From assembly GCF_018771565.1 (NCBI RefSeq), contig NZ_CP076326.1:1364001-1428000 (forward strand): a DNA stretch of 64,000 bases, given 5' to 3'. Below the pieces are notes generated by a model. The model had not been told where the DNA came from. It saw only the letters and a program-made list of their open reading frames with translations, and made no database searches. Shown here one piece after another: positions 8,819 through 18,678 of this stretch (position 1 is its first letter; every line of letters begins with the position of its first letter). This DNA is from Thermoflexus hugenholtzii. GTDB lineage: Bacteria; Chloroflexota; Anaerolineae; Thermoflexales; Thermoflexaceae. A program made the translations under genes and the position numbers.

Positions 8819-10531
8819 ATGGCGGCTCCAGCCATTCCGCTCGGCGAAGAGAAGGCGATCTTCCGCGTTTGCCCGGTGACCCGGTTGCGGGTGGATCTGG
8901 CGGCGGAACGGATGATCATCGCCAACGCCACCGCGGCGGTGATCTTCCTGCTCGTCGGCGGGGTCATGGGGCTGCTGCTGGCCCTGACCCGCTGGGAAGC
9001 CGTCCACCTGTTGCCGGCCACCTGGTATTACCGCTTGGTGACCGGCCACGGCTTCAACATGCTGGTGGCCTGGATCGTCTTCTTTGAAGTGGCTGGGCTT
9101 TATTTCGGGAGCACGGTGCTCCTGAACGCCCGGCTGGCAAGCCCCTGGGCGGCTCGCCTCGCTTTCGCCCTGATGCTCCTGGGCGCCCTGCTGGTGAACG
9201 GGATCGTCCTCGCCGGGCGCGCGGATGTGATGTTCACGGCCTATGTTCCCCTGAAGGCCCATCCCCTCTTCTATCTGGGGGTGATCCTCTTCGCCGTGGG
9301 CGCGTTGATCGCGGTAGCGCTCTTCTTCGCGAACCTCCTCATCGCCCGCCTGGAAGGTCGCTATACGGGCTCCGTGCCCCTGGTGGTCTTCGGGCTGGCG
9401 ACGGCCGCCATCATCGCCACCTACACCCTGCTCTCCGGGGCCATCGCCTTCATCCCCGCCTTCTTCTGGTCCCTGGGATGGCTGCGCACCTACGATCCGG
9501 GCTTCTATCGCAACCTCTTCTGGGGCTTCGGGCACCCGGCTCAGCAGATCAACCTGGCCGCCATGGTGGCGGTGTGGTATGCCCTGGCGGCCATCACCGT
9601 CGGCGCCACGCCGATCAACGAGAAGCTCTGCCGGCTGGCTTTCGTGCTCTACATCCTGTTTATCAACCTGGGCGCCGCTCATCACCTCCTCGTAGATCCC
9701 GGCCTGAGCTTCGCGTGGAAGATGTTCAACACGTCCTATGCGATGTATCTGGCCGTCCTGGGGAGCCTGATCCACGCCTTCTCGATCCCCGCCGCTGTGG
9801 AAGTGGCGTTGCGGCGCCAGGGATATCGCCGGGGGCTCTTCGAGTGGCTACGCCGGGCTCCATGGCAGGAGCCGGGGTTCGCCGCCCTGGTGGTCTCCAT
9901 GGTCCTCTTCGGCTGGCTGGGAGGGGTGAGCGGGGTGATCATCGGCACGGAGCAGCTCAACATGCAATTCCATAACACCCTGGCGGTGCCCGGGCATTTC
10001 CATGCCACAGTGGTCGGGGGCACCACCCTGGCCTTCATGGGTCTGACCTATTACCTCATCCCGCTCATCTTCCGGAGGGAGCTCCGGCTGAAGCGCCTGG
10101 CCTCGTATCAGCCCTATGTGTTCGGTTTCGGGATGTTGCTGCTGATCTTAGGCTTCCTGTTCAGCGGCACCCTGGGGGTTCCCCGCCGGGACTGGGCGGT
10201 CTTCAAAACCCCCGCCGCTTTCTCCACGCTGATCCCGGAATCCGCTCAGCTGACCCTTGCCATGGCGGACATCGGCGGCGTGATCGCCGCCATCGGCGGC
10301 GCCATGTTTATCCTCATCGTCCTGAGCTCCGTGCTCACCGGAACGGTTCAGGAAGCCCGCTCCCTCCGCCTGATGGCCGTGAGCCCGGCGGATCCGCCCG
10401 AAGCAGCGGAAACCGCTCACGAGGAGCCCCGGGGGACCTTCGTGATCGTGCTGGCCTTCCTGGCGTTCTTCATCCTGGTTTACTTCCGGAACTGGTGGTT
10501 GTTGGGGTTCCGGAGCTGGCTGGTGCATTAA
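8819..10531 (+). CDS. Heme-copper enzyme subunit I, B-family, catalytic Tyr replaced by Gln
   Basis: A 570-aa polytopic protein of about 14 TM helices that carries the heme b and heme/CuB centre. Ligands by alignment from memory with Thermus ba3: His77 (VTGHGFNML) and His393/His395 (PGHFHATVV) for the hemes; His239 (GFGHPAQQ) and His288/His289 (GAAHHLLVDPG) for CuB. In oxygen reductases the residue four after the first CuB His is the cross-linked Tyr (HPxVY); here it is Gln243. Loss of this Tyr is a mark of nitric oxide reductase branches, so the product may reduce NO rather than O2. Start at 8819 after AAAGGAGG. Last gene of the operon, followed by a clear terminator. Confidence 0.9.
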   Translation: MAAPAIPLGEEKAIFRVCPVTRLRVDLAAERMIIANATAAVIFLLVGGVMGLLLALTRWEAVHLLPATWYYRLVTGHGFNMLVAWIVFFEVAGLYFGSTVLLNARLASPWAARLAFALMLLGALLVNGIVLAGRADVMFTAYVPLKAHPLFYLGVILFAVGALIAVALFFANLLIARLEGRYTGSVPLVVFGLATAAIIATYTLLSGAIAFIPAFFWSLGWLRTYDPGFYRNLFWGFGHPAQQINLAAMVAVWYALAAITVGATPINEKLCRLAFVLYILFINLGAAHHLLVDPGLSFAWKMFNTSYAMYLAVLGSLIHAFSIPAAVEVALRRQGYRRGLFEWLRRAPWQEPGFAALVVSMVLFGWLGGVSGVIIGTEQLNMQFHNTLAVPGHFHATVVGGTTLAFMGLTYYLIPLIFRRELRLKRLASYQPYVFGFGMLLLILGFLFSGTLGVPRRDWAVFKTPAAFSTLIPESAQLTLAMADIGGVIAAIGGAMFILIVLSSVLTGTVQEARSLRLMAVSPADPPEAAETAHEEPRGTFVIVLAFLAFFILVYFRNWWLLGFRSWLVH

Positions 10532-10579
10532 CCCGGCGCCCCGAACACGAAGGATCGCCTCAAACATCGAGACGAAGAG

Positions 10580-10617
10580 AAAGCACAGGGTGCGGGCAGA
10601 TCCCGGCCCTGTGCTTT
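10580..10617 (+). terminator. Rho-independent-type terminator after the heme-copper operon
   Basis: Perfect 11-bp arms AAAGCACAGGG / CCCTGTGCTTT around a 16-base loop, then GCTTTTC. It lies 49 bp after the subunit I stop. Confidence 0.8.
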
Positions 10618-10662
10618 GCTTTTCATGGTCCCCTTTCAATCACAGGATCCGGATGCATCGAG

Positions 10663-10668
10663 TAAAAT
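10663..10668 (+). promoter_or_regulatory. Possible -10 box (TAAAAT)
   Basis: TAAAATG about 75 bp before the membrane-protein gene at 10744. No good -35. Confidence 0.3.
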
Positions 10669-10743
10669 GATTCAGGAGCCCTGTTCGCTGCAGATCCTCA
10701 ACACCCCGGCCCCCAGCATCCGGCACGAGCGTGGAGAGGGGCC

Positions 10744-11661
10744 ATGGGCGATCGCGCGCTGTTTTCGCGAGCCTGGCGGATCGTGAGCGGCCACAGATCC
10801 CTGTGGCTGTTCGGGTTCATCGCCGGTTTCGGACCTCCCACGGCCCTCTTCCAGTTCAGTGGGAACGCGTTCATCGCTTTCCCCCAATCTCCTGAAGAGC
10901 TCCGGGGGCTCCTCCTCTATTCCTCTCCATGGGTGTGGGCAGGGATTTCCCTTCTGGCCCTCCTCGCCATGGCCGTGTGGCTTCTGATCAACGCATTCGG
11001 CCATGCCGCGCTGATCGCCCTGGTGAATCACGTGGAGGAAGGCGCGGCGCCCACGCTTTCCACAGGCTGGGAGGCCATCCGGCGCTACGGCTGGCGGATC
11101 TTCCTGATCCACGGGCTGCTCCGGCTGCCCATCTTTTTACTCGCGGGAGCCTCCGTGCTCCCGCTGGCGATTCCAATCGGGCAGGCGCTGATTGAAGGTC
11201 GATCGACCATCCCGGGCCCCCAGATCGATCTGGGCCTGTTTTGCTGCTGGGTGGGGTTATTGATCTGGATCCCCGCCTTGATCCTCTTCAGCTGGATCGA
11301 AGCCCTTGCGGATCGGGCATGCATCCTGAACCGCCGTTCGGTCCGGGCGAGCATCGCCTATGGCTGGAACGCCATCCAGCAATATGCCGGCCAAGTGGTT
11401 CCCTTCGCCATGAAGCTGTTTGGGATCGCCGGCTGGATGGAGATGGGGCTGATGGGACCTTTTTATGCGCTGCAGCGAATCGCCGGGCTCGGCGAGATCC
11501 CGGGCATGCCCTTCTATCCCAGCGGACGCGGGTTGCTTCCGGCCGGTCTCTCCATGCTGGAGCTGGGGATCCATACAGGGGTGGCTGCATTCCTGTCCAC
11601 GTGCTGGACTCTGTTCTATCGTCAGCGCTTGAAGGCCGCATCGGAGGCCCGGAGGGAGTGA
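10744..11661 (+). CDS. Polytopic membrane protein of unknown function
   Basis: A 305-aa protein with about six hydrophobic segments (near residues 20-37, 65-90, 110-130, 145-170, 208-235 and 270-290) and no signal peptide. The start MGDRALFSRAWRIVSGHRSL and a mid-protein GHAALIALVNHVEEG recall large families of bacterial integral membrane proteins annotated only as hypothetical, with a repeated-TM layout like the glycerophosphodiesterase-associated membrane domain. I cannot assign a reaction. ATG at 10744 after GGAGAGGGG. It stands alone between two terminator-like regions, convergent with the LysE-type gene. Confidence 0.8.
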   Translation: MGDRALFSRAWRIVSGHRSLWLFGFIAGFGPPTALFQFSGNAFIAFPQSPEELRGLLLYSSPWVWAGISLLALLAMAVWLLINAFGHAALIALVNHVEEGAAPTLSTGWEAIRRYGWRIFLIHGLLRLPIFLLAGASVLPLAIPIGQALIEGRSTIPGPQIDLGLFCCWVGLLIWIPALILFSWIEALADRACILNRRSVRASIAYGWNAIQQYAGQVVPFAMKLFGIAGWMEMGLMGPFYALQRIAGLGEIPGMPFYPSGRGLLPAGLSMLELGIHTGVAAFLSTCWTLFYRQRLKAASEARRE

Positions 11662-11737
11662 GGCCCCTGAGCATCTGAAGTCTCCGATCGCCAGGGCGAC
11701 CGTGGCCTCAGGGACCGCGAGGGGCGGTTCCCCTCGT

Positions 11738-12367
11738 TCACCCCAGCGATGCGAGCAACCGCAGCCCGCTCCATCCACCCATTGCCAGCAACGTCAGCCC
11801 GCACAGGAGGGTCAGCGCCCGCAACACCGGAGGCGAAAGCCTTCGGACCCCGCCGTGGGCCACCAGGCCCAGCAGACCCACCCAGAGGAGGCTCCCTGCG
11901 GTGAAGCCGCCGTAGAACACCGCCACCGCGGTCGGCGTGACCTCCGGGATCCCCAGGCGGAGCATGGTGGAGGCGATGGCGGCGAACCAGAGAAGGACCA
12001 TCGGGTTGGTCAGGGTGATGGCCAGGCCGGTCAGGAACAGCCGAGAGGAGGAAGCTCCCGCCTCCCAGGAGACAGACATCCCTCGCCACGCATCCCGCAA
12101 CGTCAACATCCCCAGCCCGATCAGCAACACAGCCCCCGCCGCCGCCATGGCCGTCCCCAGCGCCGGCCACCGCACCAGCAGGGTCGCCGCCCCTGCCAGG
12201 CTCAGGGTGAAATAGGTAAGATCCCCGGCCACGGTCCCCAGACCGGTGAGGACCGCCCCTCTCCATCCGCTGCGCAGGCCCGCCCGCAGGATGGCCAGGT
12301 TCCCCGGCCCCAGAGGGACCGAGAGGGAGAGGCTGAGCAGCAGACCGCGCAGGAAAATCCCGATCAT
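11738..12367 (-). CDS. LysE/RhtB-family amino-acid exporter
   Basis: A 209-aa inner-membrane protein with six predicted helices. The N-terminus MIGIFLRGLLLSLSLSVPLG followed by PGNLAILRAGLRSGWRG matches the LysE translocator signature, and NPMVLLWFAAIAS is the conserved mid-protein motif. These carriers export amino acids or related metabolites by proton antiport. The frame continues upstream to 12505, and a second ATG at 12379 is possible, but GGAGGG just before 12367 favours this start. It is downstream of glnA on the same strand, separated by a strong hairpin, so it is probably transcribed separately. Confidence 0.85.
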   Translation of the reverse strand: MIGIFLRGLLLSLSLSVPLGPGNLAILRAGLRSGWRGAVLTGLGTVAGDLTYFTLSLAGAATLLVRWPALGTAMAAAGAVLLIGLGMLTLRDAWRGMSVSWEAGASSSRLFLTGLAITLTNPMVLLWFAAIASTMLRLGIPEVTPTAVAVFYGGFTAGSLLWVGLLGLVAHGGVRRLSPPVLRALTLLCGLTLLAMGGWSGLRLLASLG

Positions 12368-12396
12368 ACGGCCCTCCATACAGAGTCTCGGAAACA

Positions 12397-12433
12397 GACA
12401 GGGGGCCGAGGGGCTTCCCCTCCGCCCCCTGTC
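12397..12433 (-). terminator. Terminator downstream of glnA
   Basis: On the minus strand, GACAGGGGGC and GCCCCCTGTC arms enclose an inner GAGGGG/CCCCTC hairpin, followed by TGTTTCC. It starts 17 bp after the glnA stop. Confidence 0.65.
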
Positions 12434-12449
12434 CGATGAGGCCGCTCCC

Positions 12450-13940
<1,491 letters not shown>

Positions 13941-14360
13941 CGCCACCTCCTCACACGGCATGGAAATTCCCCCCGATTGTAAAAAGAGGCACGAGCCCTG
14001 GCTACGGGCGGGGAGACCAAAATCCTCCACCTCTATGTTGTGCATCATACACAAAGCCCCCCCATCCGGAGATCTCCCGACGGAAGATCGCAAGCCTTCG
14101 GGATGCCCTCCCGAGCCCGGGGAGCCGTGCGAATCGGCGTTATATGGTTATAGCCGATTAACAAATTTAACCATAAAATTGACCGATTTTGACTATGAAT
14201 TGGTCTTTATATGAGAAGAAAGTTTCTTTAAAATGGCAGTGAAAGGAGGGATGGCTGATGGGGCAGGAACATGGGGAGACAAGGATCTATGCAGGACCGT
14301 GTTCCCGATCGACCTCAGCATCCATTTCACCTCCTAATCCTAAATCTGGAGGAGGTCTCC
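13941..14360. promoter_or_regulatory. AT-rich divergent regulatory region, glnA / secreted protein
   Basis: About 420 bp with no gene I can support. Next to glnA is TTGTG-N7-CACAA (14038-14054), a possible operator. The middle is strikingly AT-rich, with a long-range inverted repeat TATGGTTA (14143-14150) / TAACCATA (14168-14175), then TTGACC and TTGACT (14179-14194) and TAAAAT at 14229-14234, candidates for promoter elements of the secreted-protein gene. Two strong ribosome sites follow; the second (14347-14355) serves the ATG at 14361. Confidence 0.5.
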
Positions 14361-15293
14361 ATGAAGATGAAGCGCTTCAGCTATTGGAGCATCGCGCTAT
14401 TGCTTCTGATCGGGGTCAGGGCAGCTCTGGCTGGCGCAGCTTTTGCCGTGAGCGGAGCGGGTTACACGACCGTCAATGAAGCGGTGGACGGGTCCAACCA
14501 CTGCAAGAACGGCAACCCCGGCGTCAACTGCAATATCTACGATGGCAAGGAGTTTGTCTGGCTGAACGGCGGGCCGGCGGCCAATGGCCTCGGCCCCGAT
14601 GGTCGTTACTTCTTCGCTGTTCTGGAGCCGGGCGGCCAGCCGAACCCTAATGACGGCGGGGTCAAGAACCTCTCGGATGACTTCGATCCCTTCACGAACC
14701 GCACGTTCACCGTGACCGGCGGAGAGGTTAGCGCCTACGGCGGGACTCACGATGCTTCCATCCCGCTGATCCGCCTCTTCCCTTACGCCGATACAGGCAA
14801 CCCCGGCGGCGTTTACATCCTGGCGATCTGCTCTCTGGACAAGGGCTATCCCGTCGAGCCCCGAGATTGTAAATATGACGCCTTCAAGGTCCGGAAGGGT
14901 GTGGGGAAGGTGCAGGCTTTTCTGAGCGGCAAGAAGTATGAAGACGCCCATACCTTGGGGCGGTTCGATGGGGAGAACGGCTTGGCCAGCTGGCAGATCC
15001 AGATCCAGTGCACGGATGGCACCAACACCACCGTCACCACCGATGCGAACGGCGACTGGTCCTTCGCCACGCCGCTACGCTTCCCCACCACCGGCACGAC
15101 CACCTGTACCGTGCGCGAGGTGCAACAGCCGGACTGGCTGCAAACCGGGAACACCGTTGACCAGTCGGTGGCGACCGGCGGCGCGACGGTGAGCCTGAGC
15201 AACTTCGCCTACACCGTGGCCCTGCCGAACGACCGCGTGAGCACCGTCGATGGGCTATACTTCGGCAACGTCTGCAAGTTCAACCTTCAGTAA
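14361..15293 (+). CDS. Secreted protein with C-terminal beta-sandwich-like domain
   Basis: A 310-aa protein with a signal peptide (basic MKMKRFSYW, hydrophobic IALLLLIGV, likely cleavage after the ALAGAAFA region). The mature N-terminal half has GYTTVNEAVDGSNHC and NIYDGKEFVWLNGGPAANG, rich in Gly, Asn and aromatics. The C-terminal half, TDANGDWSFATPLRFP and TCTVREVQQPDWLQTG, resembles SdrD/Cna-B-like prealbumin folds found in surface proteins. The role is unknown; a cell-surface or matrix protein is plausible. The start is set by GGAGGAGG just upstream of 14361. The long AT-rich leader suggests regulated expression. Confidence 0.75.
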   Translation: MKMKRFSYWSIALLLLIGVRAALAGAAFAVSGAGYTTVNEAVDGSNHCKNGNPGVNCNIYDGKEFVWLNGGPAANGLGPDGRYFFAVLEPGGQPNPNDGGVKNLSDDFDPFTNRTFTVTGGEVSAYGGTHDASIPLIRLFPYADTGNPGGVYILAICSLDKGYPVEPRDCKYDAFKVRKGVGKVQAFLSGKKYEDAHTLGRFDGENGLASWQIQIQCTDGTNTTVTTDANGDWSFATPLRFPTTGTTTCTVREVQQPDWLQTGNTVDQSVATGGATVSLSNFAYTVALPNDRVSTVDGLYFGNVCKFNLQ

Positions 15294-15395
15294 GCGACAC
15301 CGGGGGCTGGTCTCTCCCTCCTGCCCTCCTTCTGCCGCCGCGAAACGGTCGGAGGAAGAAAGCCGTTCAGGAGGACCTGTCCCTCCAGAGGATGC

Positions 15396-15424
15396 GGAGC
15401 CGGACGCCTTTGGTGTCCGGCTCC
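15396..15424. terminator. Bidirectional hairpin between convergent genes
   Basis: GGAGCCGGACGCC and GGTGTCCGGCTCC arms (13 bp, one mismatch) with a 3-base loop, between the secreted protein and the STAND ATPase. No long T-run. Confidence 0.5.
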
Positions 15425-15456
15425 GTGCCGGAAATCCCCGATCAGGGCACAGAGTC

Positions 15457-17538
15457 TTACACCGAAGCCGATCCGATTTCCCACTCCCAGAGCCGCTGGC
15501 AGAGGCGCGCGATTCCATGCTTCAAATGGCGACGATATGTGCTGAAGGGAAGGTTCAGACGCTCAGCGGCCTGCTCCTGCGTGGGCGCGGGATGCAAGTA
15601 GGTCACACGCAACGCCTCGTAAAGTTTCCGATCCCGCGGCGTCTTTTCCCAGGCCGCCAGCGCTTTCCCCATGAGATCCTGAAGGGCCATGATCCGGTCG
15701 CTCAACGAAGCGTCCAGGCCTGTCCGATGGAGCACGAGCCGGGTATGGAGCAGCGGATTTGCCTGCAGGATCTCGGGACGGCCGAACCCGCGTAACGCCT
15801 CACGGACCGCCTCATCGAATTCTGAGCGGCTGAGCACACGGATATGAGGAAGGGTCCAATCCATGGAGGAAAAGGGACGAGGTTCGAAGCTGACTTCCTG
15901 CTCCGCCATCCAGCTCAGCCATGCGACTGCAGGCATAACGCGCCAGTCATGGCCATGAACCCCATACCGGCGTCCCTCCACCTCGAAATCCGCCGCCGGG
16001 ATCCGTTTCATTCCCATATAGGCAAACACCGGCTCCCAGAACTCTGGATCCGCGCACGGGAAGAACGAGAAGGCTAGCCCTGGGGTGCTCAGATGGTGCT
16101 GCACGGCGCAAATGAAGCAGAGGGTCTGGACCTCCGAGACGGCCTGATAGGACTCCCGGGCCATCCAGAAGCGGAACAGTGTGGCCCGCTCCCCCGGCCG
16201 CAAAGGGGCTTCCTGTTCCAGATAGGCGCGGGCCGCCTGCATCGCAGGATCCCACAGTGGATCCTCCGGTCCGGTTGAATACAGCGTGATCCACAACAGG
16301 AAGCCATGCACCTTGCCATCGGAAGCCCGAAAGACCGTCACGCCCTGAGGTTGCTGTTTCAGCCATCCGGCGGCCAGCGCCGCGGAGGCCTGGCCTTCAT
16401 GGCGCTCCACCATCGCCACCAGTTGAGGAACATCCTCCTCGCGCAAGCGATCTGCCCACATGGAGCCTACAGTTTCCCAGCGGAGAAACGGGCGGAGCTT
16501 CGGATTCGTTCGATGCAGATAGATACAATCCAGCAGGAAACGGGGCTGCCATGCGCGAGGCCCATACTGAAGGCGATGGATGTAGGCGGAGCGGATCCGC
16601 CGGTGGAGCTCAACGAATCGGTCCGGATTGCGCCAGCACAGATCTGCGCCCAGGACCTCCCGGACCGCATCATCCAGCACCAGGCCCTGGGGACGGGATT
16701 CCACAAAGGGAAGTCTTTGTAACCAGGCAAAAAGCTCACGCGCATCCTCCGGGGAATCCAGCAGGTCGCTGAGCAAATCCTCCGTGAGCGCCCGCACCAC
16801 GGCGCAGGCCTCCAGCGCCGCCCGATGCGCCGGCCCGGGGATCTGGGGGCAAAACAGCTCCCGCAACGCCTGAACCACCTCTGGAGCTGCCATGGGGTGG
16901 AAGGGCTGATCCGGGTGCTGGAGCGCCCAATCCGCTGTAAGGCGCAGCGCAAGGGGATGCCCATGGGCGAACTCCATGATCGGTGGCTTCCGCTCCTTCG
17001 GGATCCCCCGTTTCTCCAGGTAATCACTCGCCTCTTCCCGACTCAGACTCCTGAGCCGGATCAGGAAGATGAGGCTGGACCAGCCAGGATCCCCGGGCCA
17101 TATCCGGGAAGGGGGATCCCGGCTCGCCAGGAGGAGCAGCATGGATTGGGGAAGTTGAGGGAAAAAGGTATTGCGCAACCAGAGGTCAATGGACATCAGC
17201 TGCTCGTAATGATCGAGGAGGAAAACCGCCCGTGGGGATCCCGAGGAACCATTCTGCGCTTCGCGGAGGAGGGGCTGTAAAGCCTGGAGGAAAGCGATCG
17301 GCTGGGCGTCCAGCGTCCGGGCATCCACTTCTACAATGGGGATTCCAGCCTCCCGGCAGAGCTGGGCGTATCCCTGCAGGAGAGCGGTCTTCCCGATCCC
17401 CGGGGGCCCGGTCACCATCCACACCGGGAACGGCCACGCTGGAGCCGTCAGAGATTCCTGAAACCAAGCCAGTTCAGTTGTTCGTCCCACCCATTCCTGC
17501 CGCCACGCCGCCAGACGATCCTGCCAGAGAGAGGTCAT
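15457..17538 (-). CDS. STAND-type ATPase with C-terminal sigma-4-like HTH
   Basis: A 693-aa protein. The N-terminal P-loop domain has Walker A TGPPGIGKTALL (residues 43-54) and a Walker B-like AVFLLDHYEQL, then a sensor-like LLLLASRDPPSR and a GHPLALRL motif, the GxP of STAND NTPases. The middle 400 residues are unrecognised. The last 50 residues, PTQEQAAERLNLPFSTYRRH, form a sigma-region-4/LuxR-like helix-turn-helix. This architecture recurs in Chloroflexota as large ATP-dependent transcriptional regulators. Its target and trigger are unknown; the convergent secreted protein and the adjacent cassettes give no clear partner. Confidence 0.8.
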   Translation of the reverse strand: MTSLWQDRLAAWRQEWVGRTTELAWFQESLTAPAWPFPVWMVTGPPGIGKTALLQGYAQLCREAGIPIVEVDARTLDAQPIAFLQALQPLLREAQNGSSGSPRAVFLLDHYEQLMSIDLWLRNTFFPQLPQSMLLLLASRDPPSRIWPGDPGWSSLIFLIRLRSLSREEASDYLEKRGIPKERKPPIMEFAHGHPLALRLTADWALQHPDQPFHPMAAPEVVQALRELFCPQIPGPAHRAALEACAVVRALTEDLLSDLLDSPEDARELFAWLQRLPFVESRPQGLVLDDAVREVLGADLCWRNPDRFVELHRRIRSAYIHRLQYGPRAWQPRFLLDCIYLHRTNPKLRPFLRWETVGSMWADRLREEDVPQLVAMVERHEGQASAALAAGWLKQQPQGVTVFRASDGKVHGFLLWITLYSTGPEDPLWDPAMQAARAYLEQEAPLRPGERATLFRFWMARESYQAVSEVQTLCFICAVQHHLSTPGLAFSFFPCADPEFWEPVFAYMGMKRIPAADFEVEGRRYGVHGHDWRVMPAVAWLSWMAEQEVSFEPRPFSSMDWTLPHIRVLSRSEFDEAVREALRGFGRPEILQANPLLHTRLVLHRTGLDASLSDRIMALQDLMGKALAAWEKTPRDRKLYEALRVTYLHPAPTQEQAAERLNLPFSTYRRHLKHGIARLCQRLWEWEIGSASV

Positions 17539-17610
17539 TTTTTCACGCCTTTCATATGGGGGTCAAGGTCTACCCCTAACCCGCCGGGTCATCCCCATGA
17601 TCGCCCCGCC

Positions 17611-17660
17611 GGAGCAAAAAAGCAAAAAGAGCTCATCGAAAATAGCGGCCGCTTTGCTCC
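17611..17660 (-). terminator. Hairpin with T-rich loop
   Basis: GGAGCAAA and TTTGCTCC arms 34 bases apart. The minus-strand loop has runs of five and six T. It is placed to end transcription of the small cassette ORF before the STAND gene. Confidence 0.4.
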
Positions 17661-17694
17661 CACTTTCCGAACTCCGCACAGAAAATCAGCGTTC

Positions 17695-17907
17695 CTAATT
17701 TAGCGGTTCGGACGGAGCTGCCCCAAAGAGCTGGCTGTCAGTTTGCTGCGAGATGAAGATGGCGCTACGTCCGAATTCTGAGTTGACAAAGATCGGCGTG
17801 AGTGTCCCGATCAGGAGATGAACAACTCCCGACACGGGAAAGCAAATCACACTCACCCCGAGTGGGGATGCCCAGTGGAACGTGGCTGCCGTCTGAGACT
17901 GATCCAC
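17695..17907 (-). CDS. Small hypothetical protein, probable cassette ORF
   Basis: A 70-aa ORF starting GTG (17907) with AAGGA seven bases upstream. It has one hydrophobic stretch (SVICFPVSGVVHLLIGTLTP) and no family I recognise. Its base composition is less GC-rich than the surrounding chromosome. It begins about 40 bp beyond the core end (GTTAGGC on the minus strand) of the degenerate attC-like element at 17948-18022, as the next gene in an integron cassette array would. It could also be a chance ORF. Confidence 0.45.
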   Translation of the reverse strand: MDQSQTAATFHWASPLGVSVICFPVSGVVHLLIGTLTPIFVNSEFGRSAIFISQQTDSQLFGAAPSEPLN

Positions 17908-17947
17908 AGTAAGTTCCTTTCGCCAAAAGTTTCTGTTGTCCTGCGCC

Positions 17948-18022
17948 GCCTAACGCTGTTTGGGTCCGCGGTTCACTTCCTCCACCAGATATCGCTCCTC
18001 CACCACATGTCGAGCGTTATGA
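17948..18022 (-). other. Degenerate attC-like recombination site
   Basis: On the minus strand it ends in GCGTTAGGC, matching the core site GTTRRRY, and begins near CATAACGCTC. TAACGCT / AGCGTTA arms are 55 bases apart. The left simple site is imperfect. It lies at the 3' end of the broken cupin gene, where an attC is expected. Confidence 0.5.
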
Positions 18023-18635
18023 GGGACAAGCGGCTGTCCCTGCCTTCTGGGAGCGTTTCTTCGCCTATTCGCCATCCCGAGCCGAAGGCAGGATCCCGAG
18101 CCGAAGGCAGGCGCTGGCCGAGCAACCGGCCGAGCGGACCCAGCACGGCAAACGTGAACCACTGGACCCATATGGGTGGCCGCGTGAGGCGCACGGTCGA
18201 CCAGAACGACTGTCCGAACACGCCGAGGAGCAGGACCGGCGGCATCCCACTCCGGCTCAACCGCCCGGCCTGTGCGAGACCGAAGAGAGCCTCAAAGAAG
18301 GCTTCCGTGTTCAGGGCCGGTTCGAATTCCTGCCGGTACTCGGCGGGCTCGCTGCCCTCAACCCAGAAGTGATGCGGCGTGCCCGGCGGGATGCTCACTT
18401 CCTCGCCGGCGGCCACGACGCGCTCGCGACCAGCAATGCGGAAACGGAGCGCGCCGCGATGCACCGCGAACCGATTGGTCTGATACGGGTGCACATGCTC
18501 GGGCTCGCGTTCCTCGCTGGGCAGGCTCACGCACTCGAGGACGAGCCGCGCACCGGCGGACGCACTCGCCGTTTCAACGAACCGGACGCGTCACCCGGTC
18601 CGGGGGTTTGTGATCTCCTGTCCGATCTGTGCCAT
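17973..18635 (-). pseudogene. Cupin-domain gene with nonsense codon and frameshifting duplication
   Basis: The reading frame starts ATG at 18635 (MAQIGQEITNPRTG), hits TGA at 18591-18593 (codon 15), then continues in the same frame through RVRFVETASASAG and a clear cupin core: EPEHVHPYQTNRFAVHRGAL and SIPPGTPHHFWVEG. A GTG at 18530 could restart translation. At the 3' end a 19-bp tandem duplication (18074-18111) shifts the frame past the likely native end LPSARDGE-stop (TAG at 18065-18067) and extends the protein into the attC-like site. Two lesions make a decayed gene likely. The intact family consists of small cupins that bind a metal or ligand, often with a C-terminal hydrophobic tail. Confidence 0.75.
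18074..18111. repeat. 19-bp perfect tandem duplication in the cupin gene
   Basis: The unit atcccgagccgaaggcagg occurs twice (18074-18092, 18093-18111). Because 19 is not a multiple of three, it changes the frame of the cupin C-terminus. Confidence 0.95.
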
Positions 18636-18678
18636 GTCACAGCTCCCTCACACCAGATGACCCTGCGGTCCGCCCGCG

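Noticed and set aside
18591-18593. TGA in the cupin gene as a selenocysteine codon
   Set aside because: The cupin family has Gln or Arg-like residues here, not Cys. I see no convincing SECIS hairpin just after it, and the gene has a second lesion.
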